Assembly (NCBI GenBank): GCA_049606935.1
Contig: JBMYWA010000021.1
Coordinates: 1-29,893, forward strand
Direction of reading: 5' to 3'
Source: CAJXZP01 sp049606935
GTDB lineage: Bacteria > Bacteroidota > Bacteroidia > Flavobacteriales_G > Salibacteraceae
Length of the DNA: 29,893 nucleotides
Of this stretch, positions 23,592 to 29,893 are shown piece by piece. The position numbers and the translations under genes were made by a program. Below the pieces are notes generated by a model. That model ran no database searches and was not told where the DNA came from. It worked only from the letters and a program-made list of their open reading frames with translations. Every line of letters begins with the position of its first letter. The stretch's first letter is position 1.

Positions 23592-24611
23592 TTACTTTAC
23601 TTTATATAGCCAGGCGGATGCATTAGCATTCGCCTTTACTTTTTTCAGTGCTTTTCTAGCATCTTTTTGATGAGCAAATCCACCATAAGTAACTCTATAT
23701 AAATTCCCTTTTTTGTCAAATATTTTTGCTTCGTAACCTTGATCCTGAAGTTTAGAAACTAAACGAGAAGCGTTAGCTTTATCACTAAAACAACCGCCAA
23801 TAATTTGGTACCTTAACGGCAATTCAATTTTTGGTTCATCCACAACTACATTTGTAGATTCTACTGCAGCAAACTGATAATCAACTTCGTTAAAATCTTC
23901 GTTTATCAAACCTTTGTCATCCAAATCCAATTCAACTAAACCAGCAGGACGAGCTACATACTCTTCACATGGATTAGATTTGAACGGGTTTAAATTGGAT
24001 AATTGAAAGTCGCGATTTTTATTTAATAGTCCCGAACTAGATGGAACCCAAACCAAATATGCCACTACCGGAATTAATGCCAAACCCCATCCAATTTTTC
24101 CTAGAGTACTGGTTTTGCTAACGTATTTAACCTTTGTTTTCAACGTTCCTGGATGGGTAACTATAGATTCCTTTCCAAACCCAGCCTGAGAAGATAAAGG
24201 AGTTAAATGAAATTGTTCCAATCCAAACGAATTAGATGATTCAATTTTACCTGGCTCGAACTTTAAAATGTTTTCATGACTTTGATAAAAAGTACCAATT
24301 TCATGAAACTCAAACACCTTCTTATTCTTTAACCCCGCATTGATTTCAAATACAAAAGCTTTTAGGTATTGATTAGCATCTTCGTACGAAATCCCTTCGT
24401 TAATACTTATCGCATTAGCTAATAACCCATCGTTAGAAGTAATGTTTTTATTAAAACTTACCTTTATTCCCGGAGGGGTTAATCGGTTTTTAGCCATATC
24501 TATTTGAGCACTAGAAGGATTAACCACAAAAGCACCAAACTCCGGAATTGTTACACATTCATTGAATTGTAATAAGTCCGAAACAACATTAGATATGTTA
24601 GCCGTATTCAC
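23592..24611 (-). CDS. HU/CCDC81-like and SPOR domain envelope protein
   Basis: A 339-residue protein. The N-terminus has two HU/CCDC81-type modules: residues 1-60 (VSDLLQFNECVTIPEFGAFVV) and about 65-135 (FEFHEIGTFYQSHENILKFEP). One membrane helix follows at 173-190 (IGWGLALIPVVAYLVWVP), then a linker and a C-terminal SPOR domain at 267-339 (YQIIGGCFSDKANASRLVSK ... YRVTYGGFAHQKDARKAL). SPOR domains bind glycan strands stripped of stem peptides at division sites; the HU-like part faces the cytoplasm. The protein could therefore link the nucleoid or division machinery to septal peptidoglycan. The start is GTG at 24611, and no better start exists. Architecture known in Bacteroidota. Confidence 0.8.
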   Translation of the reverse strand: MNTANISNVVSDLLQFNECVTIPEFGAFVVNPSSAQIDMAKNRLTPPGIKVSFNKNITSNDGLLANAISINEGISYEDANQYLKAFVFEINAGLKNKKVFEFHEIGTFYQSHENILKFEPGKIESSNSFGLEQFHLTPLSSQAGFGKESIVTHPGTLKTKVKYVSKTSTLGKIGWGLALIPVVAYLVWVPSSSGLLNKNRDFQLSNLNPFKSNPCEEYVARPAGLVELDLDDKGLINEDFNEVDYQFAAVESTNVVVDEPKIELPLRYQIIGGCFSDKANASRLVSKLQDQGYEAKIFDKKGNLYRVTYGGFAHQKDARKALKKVKANANASAWLYKVK

Positions 24612-24676
24612 AGAAACGAAAGTAATGATTTCTAATTATTGACCAAGAAATGGAATTAAAGATGAGACGATAATTT

Positions 24677-24684
24677 TATTTTTG
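24677..24684 (+). promoter_or_regulatory. -7 box of the DUF1571-like gene
   Basis: TATTTTTG, an exact TAnnTTTG, 29 bases before the ATG at 24714. No TTG at the usual -33 distance. Confidence 0.5.
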
Positions 24685-24713
24685 CTAGCCTTTGAATTTT
24701 TATTGAAAATACA

Positions 24714-25583
24714 ATGAACCAAAATAAAATGTTGGTGTTGCTTTTTATCAGCACTTGTCTATTTGTAAGCCGAGCTAATGCTCAAAACAAAAACTCCGCA
24801 ACATATGATATGAACTTACTGGAAAATATGTTTGATTCGGTGTACAGCTTAAAATATGTGCAATTTGAAATGTTTTCTAAAGAACGAGTAAACGGACAAC
24901 TACAACTGGCACATGCCAAAGGTATCTTACAATATGAGCCTCGGAAATTATTTATCAGAGGTTTTGATGAAGACGGGGAGTTGTTAAATGAAATTCTTTA
25001 CATTGATGGTGAAAACAACAATAATGCGCTAATAGCCTCAAATGGCTTCCCATATATTAACCTAAATTTAGACCCAAAAGGTTTGGTTATGCGAAGAAAT
25101 AGGCATTATACCATTTTGGAAGCGGGAGGGAGGTATCTTGTAGATATGCTGCGATTAGGCCTAGTAAAATACCAAGCAATTGGTAATATGGAAGAGCGAT
25201 TTCAAATTGTGAAGGAAACCGAAACGACTATTGAAGTAGCAATAATAAATGCAGATTACGGCTTCACTTCTTATAAAGTGGAGGCCAATGAAAATTGTCG
25301 TTCAGTGGCCAATAAATTGGGTATTCCTGAATATAAGATCATTGAAATAAATGAGGAGGTAGATAATTTCGAAGATTTGGAAAAAGGACAAGTATTAAAA
25401 GTACCAACTCTTTTTGCCAAAAGAGTTGAACTCATTCTACGGAAGCATGATTTAATTCCAATTGAAGTCCGTATATTTGACGATCAAGGATTGTATTCAG
25501 AATACGTTTATTCCCAATTTAATACAAGCCCAATTATTACAAACCAGACTTTTAATAGCAAAAATCCAGCCTATACCTTTTAA
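24714..25583 (+). CDS. DUF1571-like exported protein with inserted LysM
   Basis: A 289-residue exported protein with a signal peptide (MLVLLFISTCLFVSRANAQ). The main body matches my memory of DUF1571 proteins: YSLKYVQFEMFSKERVNGQLQ, ILQYEPRKLFIRG, and the closing RVELILRKHDLIPIEVRIFDDQGLYSEY. Between these parts residues 187-232 read YKVEANENCRSVANKLGIPEYKI ... GQVLKVP, a LysM-like peptidoglycan-binding motif, placed inside the domain rather than at an end. The likely location is the periplasm, bound to the cell wall. It has its own -7 box and is followed by dprA 5 bases after its stop. The LysM call is good; the DUF1571 call is moderate. Confidence 0.68.
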   Translation: MNQNKMLVLLFISTCLFVSRANAQNKNSATYDMNLLENMFDSVYSLKYVQFEMFSKERVNGQLQLAHAKGILQYEPRKLFIRGFDEDGELLNEILYIDGENNNNALIASNGFPYINLNLDPKGLVMRRNRHYTILEAGGRYLVDMLRLGLVKYQAIGNMEERFQIVKETETTIEVAIINADYGFTSYKVEANENCRSVANKLGIPEYKIIEINEEVDNFEDLEKGQVLKVPTLFAKRVELILRKHDLIPIEVRIFDDQGLYSEYVYSQFNTSPIITNQTFNSKNPAYTF

Positions 25584-25588
25584 AGCCA

Positions 25589-26689
25589 TTGACTACAGAT
25601 TTTAAATACTTATTAGCGCTCATTCAGTGTAATGGAATAGGAGATACCACAGCTAGAAAACTAGTGATTCATTATGGTTCTGGTAAAGATGTTTTCGAAA
25701 AACTACCTTCAGAAAAGAAATCAGATTTACCTGCCTGGCCAAAAAAAGTGGTAGACTCCATTTGTGCTGGACCAAATTGGTTAGAGGTAGAAAAGGAACT
25801 AGAATTCATGGAAAAAGCCGATATACAAGGCATTTCCATTTTTGATGAGGAATACCCCAGAAGACTAAAGTTTTGTAACGATGCCCCGTTAATTCTTTTT
25901 ATTCGCGGAAATGTAAACCTAAACCACTCTAAAGTTCTAGCTGTTGTTGGTACCAGAAGAGCTACTCCACATGGAAAAGAATTGACAAAAAAAATAATTG
26001 CAGAATTAAAAGATCAAGATGTGTTGATTTTAAGCGGGTTGGCTTTTGGAATTGATATTGAAGCGCATCAAGCAGCACTGGGCAATAAGTTAACCACCGT
26101 AGCTGTTTTAGCACATGGGCTAGATAGAATTTATCCGGCCGAACATCGAAGAGAGGCTTCTGAAATGGAGAAAAACGGTGCGATTATTTCTGAATTTAGA
26201 AGTGGCACGAAACCAGACCGAGAAAACTTTCCAAAAAGAAACCGAATTGTAGCTGGAATGGCCGATGCTGTCTTAGTTATTGAATCTCAACGTACAGGTG
26301 GGTCTATGATTACTGCCGATTTAGGGTTCGGATACGGAAGAGATGTGTTTGCTATTCCTGGTAGACCGGGAGATAAGCAAAGTGAAGGATGTAATTTTTT
26401 AATTCGTCAAAACAAAGCCTCCTTAGTAGAGTCGGCTACGGATATTAAATACCTCATGAATTGGAAGGATGAAGTAAAGCCAAAAGAAATTCAAAAACAG
26501 TTATTCGTTCAACTAACTAAGGAGGAAGAGAATTTATTAGAAATTCTAAAAGAAAATGGTAAAATGCCTCAAGATGAATTGTGCTTAAGTGCTGGCATGA
26601 CCAGTAGTCAATCATCTATTCCTTTATTAAACTTAGAACTTAATGGCCTGGTAAGGTCTTTACCTGGAAAAGTAATAGAGTTGGTTTAA
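25589..26689 (+). CDS. dprA: DNA processing protein DprA
   Basis: A 366-residue single-strand DNA-binding protein that loads RecA on incoming DNA in natural transformation. The N-terminal helix-hairpin region is CNGIGDTTARKLVIHYG. The Rossmann-like DprA domain has VLAVVGTRRATPHG, LSGLAFGIDIEAHQAAL, SEFRSGTKPDRENFPKRNRI, the VVES-like LVIESQRTGGSM and VFAIPGRPGDKQSEGCNFLI. A C-terminal winged helix follows (ENLLEILKENGKMPQDELCL). Length is standard. The start is TTG at 25589, directly after the preceding gene; no ATG lies near the N-terminus. Translation from a TTG so close to an upstream stop suggests coupling with the LysM gene. Confidence 0.93.
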   Translation: MTTDFKYLLALIQCNGIGDTTARKLVIHYGSGKDVFEKLPSEKKSDLPAWPKKVVDSICAGPNWLEVEKELEFMEKADIQGISIFDEEYPRRLKFCNDAPLILFIRGNVNLNHSKVLAVVGTRRATPHGKELTKKIIAELKDQDVLILSGLAFGIDIEAHQAALGNKLTTVAVLAHGLDRIYPAEHRREASEMEKNGAIISEFRSGTKPDRENFPKRNRIVAGMADAVLVIESQRTGGSMITADLGFGYGRDVFAIPGRPGDKQSEGCNFLIRQNKASLVESATDIKYLMNWKDEVKPKEIQKQLFVQLTKEEENLLEILKENGKMPQDELCLSAGMTSSQSSIPLLNLELNGLVRSLPGKVIELV

Positions 26690-26778
26690 AAGCTAAAATT
26701 AGTATGCTTTCCTAATATTTGTTACTTATTGATTCTTAATTACTTGAATTAAGTTGAAATATTGGAAGTAAATGAAAA

Positions 26779-26806
26779 TTGTATCTATAAAAATTGGCTA
26801 TTTTTG
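26779..26806 (+). promoter_or_regulatory. Promoter of gdhA
   Basis: TTG at 26779-26781, 17 bases, then TATTTTTG at 26799-26806, a full match to the Bacteroidota pattern. The gdhA ATG is 26 bases downstream. A 7-base dyad (CTTAATT / AATTAAG, 26735-26753) lies further upstream. Confidence 0.7.
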
Positions 26807-26832
26807 CGCCCTAAATTTTTAATAAACTAAAA

Positions 26833-28194
26833 ATGTCAGCAAATAAATACCAAGCTCAGATTGATGCATTCATGAGCACTGTTGCCGTAAAAAACGGGCA
26901 CGAAAAAGAGTTTCTTCAAGCTGTTGAAGAAGTGATGGAATCAGTGATTCCATTTGTTGAAGAAAATCCTAAGTACCAAGGAAAGGCGCTATTAGAGCGT
27001 ATGGTAGAGCCAGAAAGAGCTTTCCAATTTCGAATTCCTTGGCTAGATGACGCTGGTAACATTCAAGTAAATCGTGGTTACAGAGTACAATTTAACTCTG
27101 CTATCGGACCATACAAAGGTGGTATGCGTTTTCATCCATCTGTAAACCTTTCTATTTTGAAATTTTTAGGTTTTGAGCAGGTATTTAAAAACTCATTAAC
27201 TACACTACCAATGGGTGGTGGTAAAGGTGGTGCTGATTTTGACCCGAAAGGAAAATCAGACAACGAAGTAATGCGTTTTTGTCAGTCTTTAATGACGGAG
27301 CTTTCAAAGCACATTGGTGCTAACACAGATGTACCTGCGGGTGATATCGGTGTTGGAGGACGTGAAATTGGTTTCATGTTCGGTCAATATAAAAGATTAC
27401 GTAACGAATTTACGGGTATCTTAACGGGTAAAGGTTTAGAGTTTGGTGGTTCATTGATTCGTCCAGAAGCTACAGGTTACGGAGCAGTGTATTTCATGAA
27501 CGAAATGCTAATTAAAGCAGGAAAAACTTTCGAAGGCCAAGTAGTTGCGGTTTCTGGTTCTGGAAACGTGGCGCAATACGCTATCGAAAAATTAACTCAA
27601 TTAGGTGGTAAAGCAGTTACAGCTTCTGATTCTTCAGGTTGTATTTACGATCCAGCTGGAATTGATGCAGAGAAATTAGCTTTCTTAATGGAGTTGAAAA
27701 ACGTGAAGCGTGGGCGTATTAAAGAATACGCTGACAAGTTTGGTTGTGAGTTCTTTGCAGGTCAACGTCCTTGGGATGTAGTTAAAACTGCAGATATCGC
27801 TATGCCATGTGCTACTCAAAATGAGTTAGATGCAGATAATGCTGCTAACTTAATTAAAGCAGGTATCATTGGAGTGGCCGAAGGTGCTAACATGCCTTCT
27901 ACTCCTGAAGCAGTTCATGCTTTTGCAGCTAACAAAATTATGTTTGCTCCAGGTAAAGCATCTAATGCAGGTGGTGTAGCTACTTCAGGTTTAGAGATGT
28001 CGCAAAATTCTTTACGTTTAGCTTGGACTTCTGAAGAAGTGGATACGAAGCTTCACAACATTATGAAAGATATCCACTCTTCTTGTGTGAAGTATGGTAC
28101 ACAAGCTGACGGATCTGTTGATTACGTAAAAGGTGCAAATATCGCTGGTTTCGTAAAAGTAGCTGACGCAATGTTAGCGCAAGGAATCGTTTAA
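26833..28194 (+). CDS. gdhA: NADP-type glutamate dehydrogenase
   Basis: A 453-residue hexameric glutamate dehydrogenase that makes glutamate from 2-oxoglutarate and ammonium. The N-terminal catalytic half has YKGGMRFHPSVNLSILKFLG and the active-site Lys131 in PMGGGKGGADFDPKGKS, then DVPAGDIGVGGREIGFMFG. The dinucleotide fold follows (VVAVSGSGNVAQYAIEKL). Length and the GGSLIRPEATGYG segment fit the E. coli GdhA type, which is NADP-specific and anabolic. Coding sequence has more GAT, GGT and GCT-type codons than its neighbours by eye, consistent with high expression. It has its own full promoter and an intrinsic terminator, so it is a single-gene unit. Confidence 0.94.
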   Translation: MSANKYQAQIDAFMSTVAVKNGHEKEFLQAVEEVMESVIPFVEENPKYQGKALLERMVEPERAFQFRIPWLDDAGNIQVNRGYRVQFNSAIGPYKGGMRFHPSVNLSILKFLGFEQVFKNSLTTLPMGGGKGGADFDPKGKSDNEVMRFCQSLMTELSKHIGANTDVPAGDIGVGGREIGFMFGQYKRLRNEFTGILTGKGLEFGGSLIRPEATGYGAVYFMNEMLIKAGKTFEGQVVAVSGSGNVAQYAIEKLTQLGGKAVTASDSSGCIYDPAGIDAEKLAFLMELKNVKRGRIKEYADKFGCEFFAGQRPWDVVKTADIAMPCATQNELDADNAANLIKAGIIGVAEGANMPSTPEAVHAFAANKIMFAPGKASNAGGVATSGLEMSQNSLRLAWTSEEVDTKLHNIMKDIHSSCVKYGTQADGSVDYVKGANIAGFVKVADAMLAQGIV

Positions 28195-28212
28195 ATATTT
28201 AGATTCAAATAT

Positions 28213-28240
28213 GGGACGTTGAGCGAAGTCGAAACGCCCC
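28213..28240. repeat. Dispersed hairpin repeat after gdhA
   Basis: Arms GGGACGTT (28213-28220) and AACGCCCC (28233-28240) pair with one A-C mismatch around the core TTGAGCGAAGTCGAAA (28219-28234). It is related to the repeats at 1757-1790 and 29661-29688 and lies 18 bases after the gdhA stop. Confidence 0.75.
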
Positions 28241-28254
28241 AATGGTTTTATATT

Positions 28255-28289
28255 AAATCCTCATCGTGCATTCGGTGAGGATTTTTTTG
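28255..28289 (+). terminator. Intrinsic terminator of gdhA
   Basis: A 12-base stem AAATCCTCATCG / CGGTGAGGATTT (28255-28266 and 28273-28284, one G-T wobble) with a 6-base loop, ending in seven T's. It is nearly the same as the terminator after kbl. Confidence 0.92.
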
Positions 28290-28299
28290 TTCTTTATGG

Positions 28300-28328
28300 T
28301 AAGGGTTTCACTCCAAGTGAAGCCCTTA
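28300..28328. repeat. Long inverted repeat between gdhA and kbl
   Basis: Arms TAAGGGTTTCACT (28300-28312) and AGTGAAGCCCTTA (28316-28328) pair over 13 bases with one wobble and a CCA loop. No T-run follows on either strand, so it is not a terminator. Confidence 0.7.
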
Positions 28329-28345
28329 CAAATTGCGTAAATTCA

Positions 28346-28368
28346 GGGAGCGACCTTTAGTCGCACCC
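28346..28368. repeat. GGGAGCGAC hairpin between gdhA and kbl
   Basis: Arms GGGAGCGAC and GTCGCACCC (28346-28354, 28360-28368) pair with one mismatch around the loop CTTTA. No T-run. By memory similar hairpins are dispersed in other Bacteroidota genomes. Confidence 0.6.
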
Positions 28369-28428
28369 GAAATAAACAAGGCTTTAGGAATCCTACCAAA
28401 AATCATAAATACATCCTACCAAAACCGC

Positions 28429-28436
28429 TATATTTG
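28429..28436 (+). promoter_or_regulatory. -7 box of kbl
   Basis: TATATTTG fits TAnnTTTG, 21 bases before the kbl ATG at 28458. This box contains the TTG at 28434, which therefore is unlikely to be a start codon. Confidence 0.55.
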
Positions 28437-28457
28437 GCAACCTCAAAAAACAATACT

Positions 28458-29651
28458 ATGTACGGAAATTTAAAAGATTCTTTAACTAAAGAATTGGCTG
28501 AAATTAAAGAAGCCGGTCTATATAAAAGCGAACGAATTATTACTACTCCTCAAGGAGCAGAAATTAAAGTAACTACCGGAGAAGAGGTATTGAACTTTTG
28601 TTCAAATAACTATTTGGGGTTATCATCTCACCCACGTGTAATTGAAGCGGCTCATAAGGCTTTAGACTCTCATGGTTTTGGTCTTTCATCGGTACGTTTT
28701 ATATGCGGTACACAAGACATCCATAAAGAACTAGAGGCTAAAATTGCTGACTTTTTAGGTACAGAAGACACTATTCTTTACGCTGCTGCATTTGATGCAA
28801 ATGGAGGTGTTTTTGAACCGCTTTTAGGTAAAGAGGATGCTATTATTTCTGATTCATTGAATCACGCCTCTATTATTGATGGGGTGCGTTTATGTAAAGC
28901 GCAACGTTTTAGATATGCGAATAACGATATGGCAGATTTGGAAAAGCAACTAATTGAAGCTTCTAAAACAGCAAAAAATAAAATTATCGTTACTGATGGG
29001 GTTTTCTCTATGGATGGGTATGTGGCTCAGATTGATAAGATTTGCGATTTAGCCGATAAATATGACGCCTTAGTTATGGTAGATGAATGTCACTCTACTG
29101 GATTTATTGGTAAAACCGGTCGTGGTACGCATGAGTTATGTGATGCCATGGGTAGAGTAGATATCATTACCGGAACCCTAGGAAAAGGACTTGGTGGTGC
29201 AATGGGTGGATTTACCACTGGTCGTAAAGAAATCATTGATATGCTACGTCAAAGATCTCGTCCATATTTATTTTCCAACTCTTTAGCTCCAGCAATTGTA
29301 GGCGCTTCTATTGAGGTGTTGAATATGCTGAGTGAAACCACTGAATTAAGAGATAAATTACACGCGAATGTAAAGCAGTTTAAAGAAGGCGTTAGAGCGG
29401 CTGGTTTTGATATTAAGGATGGAGATTCTGCTATTGTTCCAATTATGCTTTACGATGCGCCATTGGCTCAAGAATTTGCTTCTAAGTTATTAGCCGAAGG
29501 TATTTATGTAATTGGATTCTTTTATCCAGTGGTACCAAAAGACCAAGCAAGAATTAGAGTTCAATTATCTGCTGGTCATGAGCCAGAACATATTGACAAA
29601 GCCATTGCAGCCTTTACCAAAGTAGGGAAGGAGCTAGGCGTTTTAAAATAA
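28458..29651 (+). CDS. kbl: 2-amino-3-ketobutyrate CoA ligase
   Basis: A 397-residue PLP enzyme of the alpha-oxoamine synthase family that splits 2-amino-3-ketobutyrate with CoA into glycine and acetyl-CoA, the second step of threonine breakdown. The ATG at 28458 gives MYGNLKDSLTKELAEIKEAG, matching the family N-terminus and length (E. coli 398); the in-frame TTG at 28434 falls in the promoter. Marks include NFCSNNYLGLSSHP, FGLSSVRFICGTQDIHKELE, VDECHSTGFIG and the PLP lysine Lys243 in GTLGKGLGGAMGG. Threonine dehydrogenase is not in this window. Closely related serine palmitoyltransferases are excluded by the strong Kbl-type motifs. Own promoter and terminator. Confidence 0.92.
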   Translation: MYGNLKDSLTKELAEIKEAGLYKSERIITTPQGAEIKVTTGEEVLNFCSNNYLGLSSHPRVIEAAHKALDSHGFGLSSVRFICGTQDIHKELEAKIADFLGTEDTILYAAAFDANGGVFEPLLGKEDAIISDSLNHASIIDGVRLCKAQRFRYANNDMADLEKQLIEASKTAKNKIIVTDGVFSMDGYVAQIDKICDLADKYDALVMVDECHSTGFIGKTGRGTHELCDAMGRVDIITGTLGKGLGGAMGGFTTGRKEIIDMLRQRSRPYLFSNSLAPAIVGASIEVLNMLSETTELRDKLHANVKQFKEGVRAAGFDIKDGDSAIVPIMLYDAPLAQEFASKLLAEGIYVIGFFYPVVPKDQARIRVQLSAGHEPEHIDKAIAAFTKVGKELGVLK

Positions 29652-29660
29652 AATAATCTT

Positions 29661-29688
29661 AGAACACTGAGCGAAGACGAAGTGCTCT
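29661..29688. repeat. Dispersed hairpin repeat after kbl
   Basis: Arms AGAACACT (29661-29668) and AGTGCTCT (29681-29688) pair with one mismatch around a GAGCGAAGACGA centre. Same design and same place relative to stop and terminator as the copy after gdhA. Confidence 0.7.
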
Positions 29689-29699
29689 AAAAGGAATTC

Positions 29700-29734
29700 A
29701 AATCCTCACCGTTAATTCGGTGGGGATTTTTTTG
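29700..29734 (+). terminator. Intrinsic terminator of kbl
   Basis: Stem AAATCCTCACCG / CGGTGGGGATTT (29700-29711 and 29718-29729) with one T-G wobble, 6-base loop and seven T's. Confidence 0.92.
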
Positions 29735-29750
29735 TGTAAAAAATCAATCC

Positions 29751-29795
29751 CCCTGAATGTCGTTTTACTCCATTCGCCCCCTTCTCCAAGGGGGA
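29751..29795. repeat. Composite hairpin repeat at right edge
   Basis: GAATG (29755-29759) pairs with CATTC (29771-29775), and CCCCCTT (29777-29783) with AAGGGGG (29788-29794) around CTCC. From memory, such elements are dispersed in Bacteroidota intergenic regions. No coding potential seen. Confidence 0.55.
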
Positions 29796-29837
29796 ATTTG
29801 CGGTAGAGATGTAAGGTGATCCTTAAAAAATCAACCA

Positions 29838-29868
29838 CAAAAAAAGGGACAACCTTTCGGTGTCCCTT
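29838..29868 (-). terminator. Terminator of a minus-strand gene beyond the window
   Basis: The minus strand forms a stem AAGGGAC / GTCCCTT with an inner ACC/GGT extension, followed by seven T's (plus-strand A's at 29839-29845). The last 25 bases of the window may hold the 3' end of that gene (minus-strand reading GTA ATA CTT ACT TAA), but this is too short to support. Confidence 0.8.
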
Positions 29869-29893
29869 CACAATACTTTTAAGTAAGTATTAC

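Noticed and set aside
28434..28457. TTG start for kbl
   Set aside because: The TTG is part of the -7 box TATATTTG, and the ATG at 28458 matches the family N-terminus.
28195..28457. CRISPR-like array from the cluster of hairpins
   Set aside because: The hairpins differ in sequence and length, spacing is irregular and no cas genes are near.

Overview
This window looks like a chromosomal segment of an AT-rich member of the Bacteroidota, most likely Flavobacteriales. The evidence is a gliding lipoprotein (GldH), type IX secretion C-terminal sorting domains, a bacterial HU/CCDC81-SPOR fusion, and repeated TAnnTTTG promoter boxes just upstream of genes. I see no rRNA, tRNA, CRISPR array, transposase or prophage. 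No gene-free stretch exceeds 300 bases.

Layout. (1) Left edge to 5.4 kb: the 3' part of a polysaccharide flippase; a convergent minus-strand pair made of a type IX cargo protein and a 5'-truncated cargo remnant; then an alpha/beta hydrolase and its upstream TetR-type regulator, with two copies of one palindromic operator. (2) 5.6-10 kb: the ricT-gldH-PBP1A run. (3) 10-18.5 kb: the two subunits of a succinyl-CoA:3-ketoacid CoA transferase, separated by a membrane glycosyltransferase-like gene and followed by three more multi-spanning GT-C-like proteins and one soluble GT2 enzyme. This could be a lipid-linked surface glycosylation cassette grown into and around a ketone-body operon. (4) 18.5-20.7 kb, minus strand: mrp, a NifU C-terminal-type scaffold and a DEDDy exonuclease; a 17-bp Fur/PerR-like palindrome sits at the mrp promoter. 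(5) 20.8-23.6 kb: a LEA14-like lipoprotein, then a three-gene unit of sigma factor, membrane anti-sigma candidate and a secreted beta-repeat protein, with a perfect 13-bp hairpin in the leader. (6) 23.6-26.7 kb: HU-SPOR envelope protein, DUF1571-like protein with an inserted LysM, and DprA. (7) 26.8 kb to the right edge: gdhA and kbl, each followed by a dispersed hairpin repeat and a near-identical intrinsic terminator, then further repeats and a minus-strand terminator for a gene beyond the window.

Most genes are envelope or core functions. The least ordinary parts are the GT-C/GT2 cassette interleaved with the CoA transferase, the Cys/His-rich insert in PBP1A, the TetR operator pair, the iron-type palindrome over Fe-S genes, the sigma leader hairpin, and a dispersed repeat that has entered the sorting domain of a secreted protein. 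All family names come from reading translated sequence by eye; none was checked by database search.
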